64,000 nt of DNA. Source: Chloroflexota bacterium (lineage in GTDB: Bacteria > Chloroflexota > Anaerolineae > Anaerolineales > Villigracilaceae). The notes beneath the pieces are model-generated. The model was not told the DNA's origin. It saw only the letters and a list, made by a program, of their open reading frames with translations, and made no database searches. The stretch lies in assembly GCA_016223135.1 (NCBI GenBank), contig JACRPQ010000013.1, positions 62,001 through 126,000 of the forward strand, given 5' to 3'. Positions 29,708-37,930 of the stretch are shown one piece after another (within the stretch, counting starts at the first letter, position 1; the number at the start of each line of letters is the position of its first letter). The position numbers and the translations under genes are program-made.

Positions 29708-29735
29708 TTGACAGATTCCCGCACATCCATATAAT
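29708..29735 (+). promoter_or_regulatory. Consensus sigma-70 promoter for the rightward operon
   Basis: TTGACA (29708-29713) and TATAAT (29730-29735) are both perfect, separated by 16 bases. The first supported gene begins 540 bases downstream, so transcripts would carry a long structured leader. Confidence 0.7.
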
Positions 29736-29776
29736 CCGCACTGTTCCTACTTCCCACAATCCATCCCCTCTCCCCA

Positions 29777-29802
29777 AGAAGCCTGGCAAACGCCGGGCTT
29801 CT
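29777..29802 (+). promoter_or_regulatory. Leader stem-loop
   Basis: AGAAGCCTGGC and GCCGGGCTTCT form an 11-bp stem (one G-T pair) with an AAAC loop, about 35 bases after the expected transcription start. No T-run follows, so a leader or regulatory RNA structure is more likely than a terminator. Confidence 0.45.
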
Positions 29803-29969
29803 ACCGCTGTCTCACAACCCCAGCTACCTGCACACGAAAGGAAACCATATTCACGAATTCAAGAACCAAAACAACTTCATCTCTCCACCAAAGTCAACAA
29901 GTAACGAGCATGCTGGATCCAACTGCCTGAATCGCCAGAACAAATCATAAACCGATGGGAAGCAGGAAC

Positions 29970-30077
29970 ATGAGTGCTTCAACAACAAGTAGTTTGACCT
30001 CTACTCAAAATGCTCGTGACGATTCCCGACACAGTTCGAGTTTGGCGGACTGTATCGGCGATAAACGCGCGGAATAA
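29970..30077 (+). CDS. Possible 35-residue leader ORF
   Basis: The frame reads MSASTTSSLTSTQNARDDSR and ends CIGDKRAE. A weak AGCAGGA lies before the ATG. It is rich in Ser and Thr and has no known relative that I recognise. It lies inside the long leader and may be a regulatory peptide or chance. Confidence 0.25.
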   Translation: MSASTTSSLTSTQNARDDSRHSSSLADCIGDKRAE

Positions 30078-30146
30078 ACCGTTCCTTCTCTTCAAAGGAG
30101 GTTCACCTCACCAACACGACAACTGAATATCCCCATCAAGCAAGCA

Positions 30147-30191
30147 AAAACGGGCGCTGTCCTGGATTTTTCCAGGCGGCGCCCGTTTTCG
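30147..30191 (+). promoter_or_regulatory. GC-rich leader hairpin with T-run
   Basis: AAAACGGGCGC and GCGCCCGTTTT flank an inner CCTGG/CCAGG pair and end in TTTTCGTTTCCCAG. It is the first of a series of hairpins that end in a similar T-rich, CCCAG-type sequence in front of genes of this operon. Confidence 0.5.
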
Positions 30192-30279
30192 TTTCCCAGC
30201 GAGGACTCATCGGGGTGAAAGGCCCGATAAAAAGTGAGATCGCCCGGCTGCAACCGAACGATCTCAAAGGACATAGAAC

Positions 30280-30507
30280 ATGTGTTCCGATAATACCACA
30301 ACCAGCAAGACTGTCAAGATTTCCGCGCCCTTTCGCCTGAACGCCGCGCAGCGCAAAGTGCTCGTGGACGGCCGGTTGCTCAACGTCGCCGCCCCTTCCG
30401 GACGACAGCAGGGCGACTACCTGTATTCCGCCACCGTTACACTGCTGCGCGAGGACGCGGCGGTGTACACGACTGCGCCCGACTGGGCAAGCGTCGAAAT
30501 CCGATGA
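30280..30507 (+). CDS. Small hypothetical protein, first gene of the replication operon
   Basis: The 75-residue protein (MCSDNTTTSKTVKISAPFRL, ending TTAPDWASVEIR) has AAAGGA eight bases before the ATG. It looks like a compact beta-rich domain. No family is recognised. Its position at the head of the operon suggests a regulatory or accessory DNA-processing role, without direct evidence. Confidence 0.5.
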   Translation: MCSDNTTTSKTVKISAPFRLNAAQRKVLVDGRLLNVAAPSGRQQGDYLYSATVTLLREDAAVYTTAPDWASVEIR

Positions 30508-30594
30508 AGCGAACCCGACACGCCGGTCCGCGAGGATGCGTGATCATGCTCTCCGGTTGGAAAGATTTAATCATTTCAAACAAGGAGACAGATC

Positions 30595-30702
30595 ATGAGA
30601 ACCCTCGCACTATTACTCATCCTGGTCGCCATCGCCGCGAGCCAGCCTCATCACTGGTTATCGGCCGTCATGGCTGCCCTCGCCCATTGCCTGGGAGGAT
30701 AG
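30595..30702 (+). CDS. 35-residue membrane peptide
   Basis: MRTLALLLILVAIAASQPHH begins a short hydrophobic peptide that ends AHCLGG. An excellent AAGGAG site lies 8 bases upstream. It overlaps no other supported gene and precedes the primase gene. Function unknown. Confidence 0.45.
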   Translation: MRTLALLLILVAIAASQPHHWLSAVMAALAHCLGG

Positions 30703-30747
30703 TGCACATACGAAAACTCCAATCAAGAGGAGGTCGAAGGAAAGGAC

Positions 30748-31740
30748 ATGGAAGATATCTTATCCGCCGCCGAAGAAATCCTGGGTCAGGCGGTTCGAGT
30801 GGAACGCCACCGCGACTGGGCCATCTTCTGGTGCCCCTTCCATAACGATGCAAGCCGTGAAGGGCAAGGCGGTCATCCCAACTTTGGCGTCCATCTGGTA
30901 AAGGGATACTGGAAGTGCCTGCGCTGTGGCGCCACGGGCGGTTCGCTGAATGCCTTGCGAATCAAACTCGGGCAGGCCTGGAAACCGCCTGTATCGGCAA
31001 TACAGCCGACACGCCCTCCCAAGCCGCCGACACAGGTGCAAATGCTGGATGAAGCCATGTCGGAAGCGCGTTCGTATGTCCAGCGTTCACCCGCATGGGC
31101 TTATCTCTCCCAACGCGGCGTGCTTCCGTACACAGCGCTGGTGTATGGACTTGGCTATGGTATTCCCGTTCCACTAGTCCATCGGGGAATCATCGAAGCC
31201 GCAAAACAGTCCATGATGGTGCGCCGTGACGGGACCTGGTTGTGGGCGGGCGGCGTGGTGTACGCCGATCCGCCGACACGCCCCACAGTGATGAACGTTC
31301 GTTACATCCCTGAAGAGCAACTGCCCAAAGGCGCGCGCACCTTCCAGCCGGAGAAGAATCACAAGACCTGGGGCAACCGCATCCAGCCGCTTGGCAGCTG
31401 GCGCATCGTTCCCTCCACGCGCACGCTGGTTGTGCTGGAAGGGCTGTTCGACATGCTCATCACGGCGCAGAAACTGCACCAACTCGGACGCGATGCCGAC
31501 ACGGTCGCGGTGTACACCAACGGCGCCAGTCCGTCTGCAAAAATGCACCGGTGGTTCAGCGAACACAGCGAATACGAATACGTGTTGTTGCGCGACCCCG
31601 ACAAGGCGGGCGTCGAATGGGCGCACACTGTATCGGCGTCCATCCGAGGCGGCGGCGCGAAGGTGCGCACAATCAAACCGCCCGACCGGCTCGACCCGGA
31701 CGAAGCCATCCTGAGCGGATGGTGGCCGTCCGCCATCTAA
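30748..31740 (+). CDS. DnaG-like primase (CHC2 zinc finger plus Toprim)
   Basis: The 330-residue protein has an N-terminal CHC2-type zinc finger (CPFHND, NFGVHL, CLRCGATGG), then a linker and a Toprim domain with VVLEGLFDML (the catalytic Glu), YTNGA and LLRDPDKAGVEWA (the Asp pair). It should make RNA primers for element replication or for second-strand synthesis after transfer. It is shorter than chromosomal DnaG and lacks a helicase-binding domain, as expected of mobile-element primases. The SSB and clamp genes follow in the same operon. Confidence 0.8.
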   Translation: MEDILSAAEEILGQAVRVERHRDWAIFWCPFHNDASREGQGGHPNFGVHLVKGYWKCLRCGATGGSLNALRIKLGQAWKPPVSAIQPTRPPKPPTQVQMLDEAMSEARSYVQRSPAWAYLSQRGVLPYTALVYGLGYGIPVPLVHRGIIEAAKQSMMVRRDGTWLWAGGVVYADPPTRPTVMNVRYIPEEQLPKGARTFQPEKNHKTWGNRIQPLGSWRIVPSTRTLVVLEGLFDMLITAQKLHQLGRDADTVAVYTNGASPSAKMHRWFSEHSEYEYVLLRDPDKAGVEWAHTVSASIRGGGAKVRTIKPPDRLDPDEAILSGWWPSAI

Positions 31741-31757
31741 TCCATCCCATTCCCTGT

Positions 31758-31788
31758 ATCGGGGAGCGATCGCAAATCGCTCCCCGAT
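31758..31788 (+). promoter_or_regulatory. Intercistronic hairpin before the 46-residue gene
   Basis: ATCGGGGAGCGAT and its exact complement pair around a 5-base loop, followed by TTTCATTTCCCC and then AAGGAG. Confidence 0.6.
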
Positions 31789-31813
31789 TTCATTTCCCCA
31801 AGGAGAACCAATC

Positions 31814-31954
31814 ATGTCAACGTTCACTCTTATCGTCCTTCTGATCGCAGCCCTCTTCCTGGGCTGGGCGGTCTGGTTCGTGATCGCCATGATCCGCTAC
31901 ATCGCCTCCGGCCAGTACGATGTGGACAAACGCCTGCGCGACATCTGCCGCTAA
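31814..31954 (+). CDS. 46-residue single-helix membrane protein
   Basis: The gene encodes MSTFTLIVLLIAALFLGWAV, continues WFVIAMIRYIASGQYD and ends in a charged tail (DVDKRLRDICR). A clear AAGGAG lies seven to eight bases before the ATG. It sits between primase and SSB. It may tether replication proteins to the membrane, but that is inference. Confidence 0.55.
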   Translation: MSTFTLIVLLIAALFLGWAVWFVIAMIRYIASGQYDVDKRLRDICR

Positions 31955-31978
31955 ACCAAATTCAACAAGGAGAAAACA

Positions 31979-32404
31979 ATGTCCAAGCAATACAACAAAA
32001 CCACATTCGTCGGTCATCTTGGAACCGACCCGGAAATGCGCTATACGCCCTCCGGCACGCCCGTGACGTCCTTCAATGTTGCCAACAACGACCAGTACAC
32101 CAACGACAAGGGTGAAGTCATCAAGACCACCACCTGGTTTCGCTGCGCGGCCTGGGGGAAGCAGGCGGAGGTCTGCAACCAGTACTTGCGTAAGGGCAGC
32201 AAAGTGCTGATCGAGGGCAGGCTCACACCGGATAAAAACACAGGTCGCCCGAGGTTATGGACGCGTCAGGACGGCACAGTGCAAGCCGATTATGAACTGA
32301 AGATTCTTGAAATTCACTTCCTGGATAACAAGAACAGCGGTTCCGAATCAGGCTCCGAATCCAGCGATGTGCAAGGTCCGTCCGAAGACGAAATTCCATT
32401 CTAG
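31979..32404 (+). CDS. ssb: Single-stranded DNA-binding protein
   Basis: The 141-residue OB-fold protein is a standard SSB: KTTFVGHLGTDPEMRYTPSG, VTSFNVANN, TTWFRCAAWGKQAE, GSKVLIEGRL, then a Ser/Glu-rich tail ending in the acidic tip DEIPF, which recruits partner proteins. It protects single-stranded DNA during element transfer and replication. It is spaced by AAGGAG in the operon between primase and clamp. It is almost certainly an element-borne copy additional to the chromosomal one. Confidence 0.93.
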   Translation: MSKQYNKTTFVGHLGTDPEMRYTPSGTPVTSFNVANNDQYTNDKGEVIKTTTWFRCAAWGKQAEVCNQYLRKGSKVLIEGRLTPDKNTGRPRLWTRQDGTVQADYELKILEIHFLDNKNSGSESGSESSDVQGPSEDEIPF

Positions 32405-32417
32405 ACACCAATCACGC

Positions 32418-32445
32418 AAACGGGAGTCCATCCGGACTCCCGTTT
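32418..32445 (+). promoter_or_regulatory. Intercistronic hairpin before the clamp gene
   Basis: AAACGGGAGTCC and GGACTCCCGTTT form a perfect 12-bp stem with a 4-base loop, followed by CAAACCCAGGAG, the ribosome site of the next gene. Confidence 0.6.
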
Positions 32446-32465
32446 CAAACCCAGGAGACAACATA

Positions 32466-33632
32466 ATGATCACCATTCAACAAGATACCTTGCACGCCGC
32501 GCTGAACGCTGTGACGCGCGCCAGCCTCAAGAGTTCCCTGATGGCTGCCTTTTCGCTCGTGCGGCTGGACGCCAACACCAACGGCGTCATGCGCCTGTCC
32601 TGTTTCAACGGCGAGACCGCCGCGCGCGCCGCGGTGAACGTGGACTGCAACGAAGATCTGTCTGTGAGCGTGGATGCCATGACCTTGAAAGCCGTGGTGG
32701 AGACCCTCGCGGGCGAAATCTGCCTGTCCGTGGAACAGAACTCGCTCATCCTGCAAGGCGCCTCCACAAAAACCACCCTGCGCATCGTGGACGAGCCGCT
32801 TCCCGTCATCGGCGAGGAAAGTATTCAAACCATTGCCACGCTCTCGGGCGTCACGTTCCGGAGTCTTGCACGCGTCCTGGCCTTTGCCTCCACGGATGAT
32901 GCGCGTGCAGTCTTACAGGTACTGCATCTGATGTTGGATCAGGAATCCGTGATCGCACAGACAGCCGATGGATACTCCGCCGGTTACGTGCGCGAAAGCA
33001 TCGAGGGACCAGCAGAACCCACCTCGGTTTCCCTGCCCCTGAGTTTTGCCCGCGTGCTGTCCACGCTGGTGGATGACCGCGACAAGATTCGCCTGGGAAC
33101 TTCAGGACCCAATCGCTACATCTTCCAGATCACGAATGCAGAGAGTTCCAAAGACCTGACTCTGGCGACCGTCACCTCCGCGGAGAACTTTCCCTCCGCG
33201 CAGATCACGACCCTGATCGAAGAGGCGAGAAACAATACAATCGCTCACCTTCAGGTGCAACAGAACAGCCTGATGCAGTCCATCCGCATGGTGAACGCGA
33301 TGGGCACGCAAAGCACGTTCATCAAGGCCGTGAACGGCGCGGCGAAGATCGCCTCTGCGGAAACCGAGACCGGACAGGCGCGCAACATCCTGGAAGGTAC
33401 AGCCAGCGGTGAAGACACCAGTATCTGGCTGTCCGCCGTTTTTCTGAAACGCGCGGCGGAAGCCTGCAAGGGCGAACTAGCCATCCGGATCAGCGGCGGG
33501 CAGAAACCCATCCTGACCGAGGCGGGCAGTTTCACGGCGGTCATCATGCCAATGATGGTGGAGGGGAACAAGGATCCCTTCCCGGAGGATGAAGCCATCG
33601 CGATCCGCCTGCCTGAAATGGCAATGGCATAA
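32466..33632 (+). CDS. DNA polymerase III beta-clamp-like protein
   Basis: The 388-residue protein has three DnaN-like domains: ITIQQDTLHAALNAVTRAS, EICLSVEQNSLILQG, LSGVTFRSLARVLAFAST and the C-terminal MPMMVEG-type strand found in sliding clamps. Sliding clamps tether polymerase to DNA. The second domain is divergent and the size is close to DnaN. The start at 32466 follows CAGGAG. It probably serves element replication rather than the chromosome. Confidence 0.75.
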   Translation: MITIQQDTLHAALNAVTRASLKSSLMAAFSLVRLDANTNGVMRLSCFNGETAARAAVNVDCNEDLSVSVDAMTLKAVVETLAGEICLSVEQNSLILQGASTKTTLRIVDEPLPVIGEESIQTIATLSGVTFRSLARVLAFASTDDARAVLQVLHLMLDQESVIAQTADGYSAGYVRESIEGPAEPTSVSLPLSFARVLSTLVDDRDKIRLGTSGPNRYIFQITNAESSKDLTLATVTSAENFPSAQITTLIEEARNNTIAHLQVQQNSLMQSIRMVNAMGTQSTFIKAVNGAAKIASAETETGQARNILEGTASGEDTSIWLSAVFLKRAAEACKGELAIRISGGQKPILTEAGSFTAVIMPMMVEGNKDPFPEDEAIAIRLPEMAMA

Positions 33633-33654
33633 CCACCGAAAACAAATCGTTTCG

Positions 33655-33687
33655 AGACGGCGTGGCGTCGATGATGTCACGCCGTCT
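33655..33687 (+). promoter_or_regulatory. Intercistronic hairpin before radC
   Basis: AGACGGCGTG and CACGCCGTCT form a 10-bp stem, followed by TCGTTTCCCAGGAG, the same T-rich and CCCAGGAG tail seen before the clamp gene. Confidence 0.6.
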
Positions 33688-33705
33688 TCGTTTCCCAGGA
33701 GACTC

Positions 33706-34425
33706 ATGATTACCACCAACAACCAGTTACTCCTTCACACACCCACCCATTACGAACAGCCCAAACTGAAGACCATACCCCTGCGCGAGCAGCCCGCCTA
33801 TCGCGTCGCGCAAAACGCAACCGCCTGCAATCTCACGGAACTCATGGCGGCGGTGATTGGCGGGCAAAGGCAGATCGAGATCGCGCAGGCTCTGCTGGCG
33901 CGTTTCGAGGGAGACATCCGCCGTTTGTATCAGGCGCACCCGATGGAACTGGCGAAGGTCAAGGGCATCAGCCAGGCGACCGCGGTTCGGATCAAAGCCG
34001 CGCTCAATCTGGGCTTGCGGCTCAACCTTCCCAATGAAGAACGCCCCACGATCAATTCTCCCGCAGACGCCGCCGCGCTCGTTCAACACGACATGAGCCT
34101 TCTGGAAAAGGAGCACCTGCGCACATTGCTTCTGGACCGGCGCAATCGCGTGCTGGAAATCGTGGAGGTCTATCAAGGGTCGGTGAATTCCTCACAGGTG
34201 CGCGTGGGCGAAATCTTTCAGGCAGCCGTGGGGCGAATGGCATCCGCCCTGGTGGTGGTACACAATCACCCATCGGGGGATCCGACTCCTTCGCCCGATG
34301 ATGTCGCTGTGACGCGCGCCATCGTGCAGGCGGGCAAGTTGCTGGACATCGAAGTGCTCGACCACCTCGTGATCGGCCAAGGCAGGTGGGTCAGCCTCAA
34401 GGAACGCGGGATGGGCTTCACGTAG
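33706..34425 (+). CDS. radC: RadC family JAB-domain protein
   Basis: The 239-residue protein has an N-terminal helix-hairpin-helix (VKGISQATAVRIKAAL) and a C-terminal JAB domain with a complete metal motif (HNHPSGDPTPSPDD) and a Glu before it. RadC-type JAB proteins are common on mobile elements; their biochemical role is unsettled. The start at 33706 follows CCAGGAG. The neighbours are replication and accessory genes of this operon. Confidence 0.88.
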   Translation: MITTNNQLLLHTPTHYEQPKLKTIPLREQPAYRVAQNATACNLTELMAAVIGGQRQIEIAQALLARFEGDIRRLYQAHPMELAKVKGISQATAVRIKAALNLGLRLNLPNEERPTINSPADAAALVQHDMSLLEKEHLRTLLLDRRNRVLEIVEVYQGSVNSSQVRVGEIFQAAVGRMASALVVVHNHPSGDPTPSPDDVAVTRAIVQAGKLLDIEVLDHLVIGQGRWVSLKERGMGFT

Positions 34426-34433
34426 GAGGATCC

Positions 34434-34814
34434 ATGCCGATGCAACTGATGCTCGACTTCACTCCCAAACCGCTTTTCCAGCCCAAGCCAGTCGCCAGAA
34501 ACACAAGCTGGGTGGATGTGAGCGATATTGCGAGAGGGACGGGTTTCACACTTCCAGTTGAAGTGAGCGTGTCCTTGAGCGATGCCCTTGCGCCCCTGCA
34601 AACGGAGGACGAAGCGGAGTACGACCAGCGCCTCTACGATGCCCTGTGGCTCGCGCATCATTATCTCTCGCTGGACCAACGCCAATCCATCACATTCACC
34701 TTCGACTTTCTGCGAGAAGACTCGCGCGGCGGAAAGTTGACGGAGGCCAGCCTGCGATTGCGGGTCGAAGAGCAAAACCAGCTTGTACTGATCGGCTTGC
34801 CGCAAGATTTCTAG
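34434..34814 (+). CDS. DUF6573-like protein
   Basis: The 126-residue protein has the WVDVSDIARGTGFTLPVEVS signature of DUF6573 proteins found on conjugative elements, and a C-terminal strand-rich part. TAGGAGG at the radC stop is the ribosome site. Function unknown. Confidence 0.55.
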   Translation: MPMQLMLDFTPKPLFQPKPVARNTSWVDVSDIARGTGFTLPVEVSVSLSDALAPLQTEDEAEYDQRLYDALWLAHHYLSLDQRQSITFTFDFLREDSRGGKLTEASLRLRVEEQNQLVLIGLPQDF

Positions 34815-34822
34815 GAGGCAAC

Positions 34823-35218
34823 ATGGCTTTCTATCTTGGCAGGCGCGGACCGGACGATCTCGTCCTGTTCCGCTCCTCTACAATCCCAACCAAAGAGTCG
34901 CATGGTCATCTGTATACGGCAGTGATCGGTCCGTTCAAGAGCAAGGTCGGGGCGAGTTACTTTGCCCGCTATGGACGGAACAACCCGCACATCCGCACGG
35001 CAGACGATGCCGAACGCCTGGCGCGCGCAGACCCGCGCATGGAACAGGCAATCGTCGAGGAAAGCATGACCGACGAGGAACTGGCGATTGCGCTGGAGTG
35101 CGACGCGCAGGATCAAGCCGAATATTCCCCACAACTCAACCTGCCGTTTCAATCCCGGCAGGAATTTTTTCAAACACAAGGAGCAATCTCATGCCCAACT
35201 GGTGCGAGAACGAACTGA
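34823..35218 (+). CDS. Hypothetical protein
   Basis: The 131-residue protein starts MAFYLGRRGPDDLVLFRSST. It contains GHLYTAVIGPFKSKVGASYFA and TADDAERLARADPRMEQAI, shown here in part only. The start follows CTAGGAGGCAAC. The 3' end overlaps the next gene by 28 bases. No family recognised. Confidence 0.6.
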   Translation: MAFYLGRRGPDDLVLFRSSTIPTKESHGHLYTAVIGPFKSKVGASYFARYGRNNPHIRTADDAERLARADPRMEQAIVEESMTDEELAIALECDAQDQAEYSPQLNLPFQSRQEFFQTQGAISCPTGARTN

Positions 35219-35886
35219 CCATCACCGGTCCCGATGTACGCAAAGTCTTGGAAGCCATTCGCTCCGAATCACATGCAGATGAGGATGCCCGCGTCCTGGA
35301 TTTCAACCGGATCATTCCCTACCCAAAGATATTCAAGGATATGGATCAGCGCGCGCAGGTCTACCGCGAAAGACTCTCCGCAATCGCAAAGGATGATCCG
35401 CACCGCAAGCAAAAACTGGAATCCCTGGCCGCCGAATATGGCGTAGAACCCGGCGCGCCCTGGATTAAGGACGGCTACAACTCCGGCGGTTATGAGTGGT
35501 GCTGTGAGAATTGGATGACGAAATGGAACGCAACGCGCGTCCATCTCACAACCCGCGAAGACACGTCGCGGGATTCGTTCCACAAGACCGTCGCCTGCTC
35601 GCACTGCAAAACGAGTCACAAGATCGAAGGCATGACAATCCTGACCTGCGCGCAATGCGGCGCGCCACTGCCGGACGATCCGCCCATCCGGGCATTCCTG
35701 GAATTCGACACCGCCTGGAGCCCGCCCGTACCCGTCATCGAAAAACTGGCAGGCATGTTTCCGGACCACGAGTTCGACCTGAAATACTATGAGGGCGGGA
35801 TCGGGTTCTGCGGTCACGCCCGCTGGTCCGGCGGCGAGGAACAGTTCCACGAGCAGGACGAATACAGCGGCCCGCGCGGCGGATGA
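35191..35886 (+). CDS. API92-like ferredoxin-fold protein
   Basis: The 231-residue protein begins MPNWCENELTITGPDV, the hallmark of the API92/DUF1281-like family of mobile elements. A CxxC pair (CSHCKTS, CAQCGAP) suggests an added zinc ribbon. The C-terminal part (FDLKYYEGGIGFCGHARW) matches the same family. The start at 35191 follows AAGGAG and overlaps the previous gene. The role is unknown. Confidence 0.7.
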   Translation: MPNWCENELTITGPDVRKVLEAIRSESHADEDARVLDFNRIIPYPKIFKDMDQRAQVYRERLSAIAKDDPHRKQKLESLAAEYGVEPGAPWIKDGYNSGGYEWCCENWMTKWNATRVHLTTREDTSRDSFHKTVACSHCKTSHKIEGMTILTCAQCGAPLPDDPPIRAFLEFDTAWSPPVPVIEKLAGMFPDHEFDLKYYEGGIGFCGHARWSGGEEQFHEQDEYSGPRGG

Positions 35887-35926
35887 TTTCAATCTTCAAC
35901 CACAAAAATCCAAAAGGAGCATTTCC

Positions 35927-36694
35927 ATGTCCCATTATTACACTGAGCACCAGCGCATGAAGCCCGTGCTCGACCTGGCGCGCAAACTGGATATTGCCAC
36001 CAATCCGCATCCCGCCGCGATCTTCGAGGCTGGGAACGGTGGCTTTCAAGTTTGGTGCACGCCATTGGATCATCCCCAGGGGTGGAACGGAATTACGATG
36101 AACTCCGGTGCATTTTCCAAGCCCTGCGAATACGTGGGCAGCGTGCACTGGAAATGGGAGGATGACAAAATCGTGGCTCTCGAAATTGAAACAACGGCGT
36201 ACGCGCTTGCAGACCAGAAGCCGGACGAATACACCCAGTCCATGAACCTCTCGTTAAACGATCACCGCCGCACGATCTTCAACCGCGACGCGGACATCGA
36301 GTGGCTCAAGGAAAAAGTGACCTGGCTGTTCGCCGAGGCTGGAGCGCCTCTGCTACCGTTCGAGTATGAGCAGGCGGCGCTTTCTCAAATCGGACCCTAC
36401 ATCCTCGCCCATTACATCTCTGATGCAGATGAATACGTGGTGATCGTCTCGCCCGAATTGGATCCGCAGGAATTTTGCAAGCCCGGTTATGAGGTCGCGC
36501 GCACGCTGGAGATTTGGCGAGCCGGCGAGTTCCCCGCCGACGTGCCTCTGCGTCCGGATTACGAATACCAGGAGGCGGATACCGAACCCGACGAAGGTCC
36601 GCTGGTGGAACAGTATGAAAACGCCTCCCGCCTCGGCGATGACGGCTGGCTCGAAGCAGCGTTCGAAGACAGTATCAGCGGCTGGAGCGAATAG
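35927..36694 (+). CDS. Hypothetical acidic protein
   Basis: The 255-residue protein starts MSHYYTEHQRMKPVLDLARK after AAAGGAG. It is acidic, with the ending EYQEADTEPDEGPLVEQYEN, and contains a beta-rich N-terminal part (GFQVWCTPLDHPQGWNGI). No family recognised. It belongs to the accessory stretch of the operon. Confidence 0.6.
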   Translation: MSHYYTEHQRMKPVLDLARKLDIATNPHPAAIFEAGNGGFQVWCTPLDHPQGWNGITMNSGAFSKPCEYVGSVHWKWEDDKIVALEIETTAYALADQKPDEYTQSMNLSLNDHRRTIFNRDADIEWLKEKVTWLFAEAGAPLLPFEYEQAALSQIGPYILAHYISDADEYVVIVSPELDPQEFCKPGYEVARTLEIWRAGEFPADVPLRPDYEYQEADTEPDEGPLVEQYENASRLGDDGWLEAAFEDSISGWSE

Positions 36695-36704
36695 ATCAAA
36701 ATCC

Positions 36705-36740
36705 GCTCGGAGGGCGCCGATGTCGCCCTCCGAGCTTTTT
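36705..36740 (+). terminator. Intercistronic hairpin with T-run
   Basis: GCTCGGAGGGCG and CGCCCTCCGAGC form a perfect 12-bp stem with a 7-base loop, followed by TTTTT. The next gene's GGAGA ribosome site starts immediately after, so partial termination inside an operon is likely. Confidence 0.65.
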
Positions 36741-36752
36741 GGAGAACCAACC

Positions 36753-37160
36753 ATGACCACACTCTTTCAAGAAACCATTGAACATCTGTTGAAGTCCCAC
36801 CATCTGCTGGACGCCTTTCAGACCCGGGAAGATTTTCACGTCCGCTTCGACATGCCCCCATACCAACCCCTGGTGATCGAGCGGCACGGCGAACTGATCA
36901 GCGTCGCGCACTATTACGAACAGAACGGCGACTTAATTGCTGACCCAGATGTAGAACTGCATTACCCATCCTGGACACCGACTGCGATCACCCAGGCTCT
37001 CGGATATCGCCGTGGGAAATTCATCGAGCGCGATGGCAAGACCTATGTGGACGCTCGCTTCCACAAGGAAGTCTCATCCTTCCTGGCGCTGTGGGCGCGG
37101 AATATCAAGGCGCAGGGTTGGGCGGTGAAAGGACAGGTGCACCATGACGAACGCGACTGA
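36753..37160 (+). CDS. DUF6908-like protein
   Basis: The 135-residue protein has HYYEQNGDLIADPDVELHYP and a C-terminal WARNIKAQGWA, a pattern I associate with DUF6908 proteins of mobile elements. It overlaps the following gene by 17 bases. Function unknown. Confidence 0.6.
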   Translation: MTTLFQETIEHLLKSHHLLDAFQTREDFHVRFDMPPYQPLVIERHGELISVAHYYEQNGDLIADPDVELHYPSWTPTAITQALGYRRGKFIERDGKTYVDARFHKEVSSFLALWARNIKAQGWAVKGQVHHDERD

Positions 37161-37599
37161 ACCCAACATCCGCTTTCGCTACCTGTACCGCGATGCCAGC
37201 AACTACAAACAGCACGGCGAGGCGGTTTTCACCAACCACGACCTCATGCCTGTCGAGGAAATCGAGAAGCAAATCCGCGCCTTTCTGAAGGAGGGCGAAT
37301 ACTTCATCGCTCAGCAGGTGAACATCGAGGAATGGTTCTTCGACGCCCTGTATGAGGACGACCATCCCTGGCACGAGTTCAGCCGGGTGGAAGCCACAAC
37401 CGCGCCTGCCTTCGATCCCGAGAACTGGAGCGAACACCAACACAAGAGAGACATCCGGGAATTCATTGCGGAATTGGAAACGGCGCGACGCTCAGGCTGG
37501 GACGAAACGAGGGTGCGCCCGGATGTCGCCCGGCTGCTGGCGAGGCAAAAGGATGAGTTGAAGCGGAGATTCGAGGCGGGGGAGGATGTTCTGAAATGA
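37144..37599 (+). CDS. Hypothetical protein
   Basis: The 151-residue protein starts MTNATEPNIRFRYLYRDASN, with IRAFLKEGEYFIAQQVNI and a Glu/Arg-rich helical end. It overlaps the previous and next genes (17 and 4 bases), so translation is coupled. Short proteins of this type occur widely on conjugative elements. Function unknown. Confidence 0.6.
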   Translation: MTNATEPNIRFRYLYRDASNYKQHGEAVFTNHDLMPVEEIEKQIRAFLKEGEYFIAQQVNIEEWFFDALYEDDHPWHEFSRVEATTAPAFDPENWSEHQHKRDIREFIAELETARRSGWDETRVRPDVARLLARQKDELKRRFEAGEDVLK

Positions 37600-37919
37600 A
37601 CGCATCCAAACCCGATCTGGTCATCCTGCCGTTCATAGCCTTGATCCGGGGAACATCCATTCATCTCACGTTCGAGCAGGCCATCGAGATGTTGAGCAAG
37701 GGAGATGGAACGCAGGTGCAAATCGAGCGCAGTTACCCCGGCGCGCCGCACGCCCTCGGCTGGACGATCTTCCGCCGCACTGCCGTGAAATACCTCTACG
37801 AAAACGAACCGCTCTTCCGCTTCGAGCGTGGCGCGCGGGCATATATCCGCAAGGCGTATGCCATCCGCTATTCGCTCAACGGCGACGATTGTCTCACCCA
37901 TTCCCATTTACATCTCTAA
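37596..37919 (+). CDS. Hypothetical protein
   Basis: The 107-residue protein (MNASKPDLVILPFIALIRGT, ending DDCLTHSHLHL) starts on an ATGA overlap. The middle (GTQVQIERSYPGAPHALGWT) is polar. No domain recognised. Confidence 0.5.
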   Translation: MNASKPDLVILPFIALIRGTSIHLTFEQAIEMLSKGDGTQVQIERSYPGAPHALGWTIFRRTAVKYLYENEPLFRFERGARAYIRKAYAIRYSLNGDDCLTHSHLHL

Positions 37920-37930
37920 AGGAGAAATCC

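Larger units (their letters stand above)
29289..30279. other. Divergent intergenic region between transfer and replication operons
   Basis: About 1 kb lies between the leftward transfer operon and the rightward replication operon. It holds a small hairpin (GTGGTTacaaAACCAC, 29321-29336), a consensus sigma-70 promoter, a stem-loop, a possible 35-codon frame, a very strong Shine-Dalgarno site without start codon (AAAGGAGGT at about 30095) and a GC-rich hairpin. It is the most likely place for oriT or a replication origin, though no nick site was recognised. Confidence 0.5.

Noticed and set aside
30092-30301. 69-residue minus-strand frame in the leader
   Set aside because: It crosses the leader hairpin and ribosome site of the rightward operon; no start signal of its own.
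34266-34805. Long minus-strand frames across the replication operon (also 36353-36760, 38533-39645)
   Set aside because: They mirror real plus-strand genes that have Shine-Dalgarno sites, family motifs and overlaps; the mirrored frames have none.
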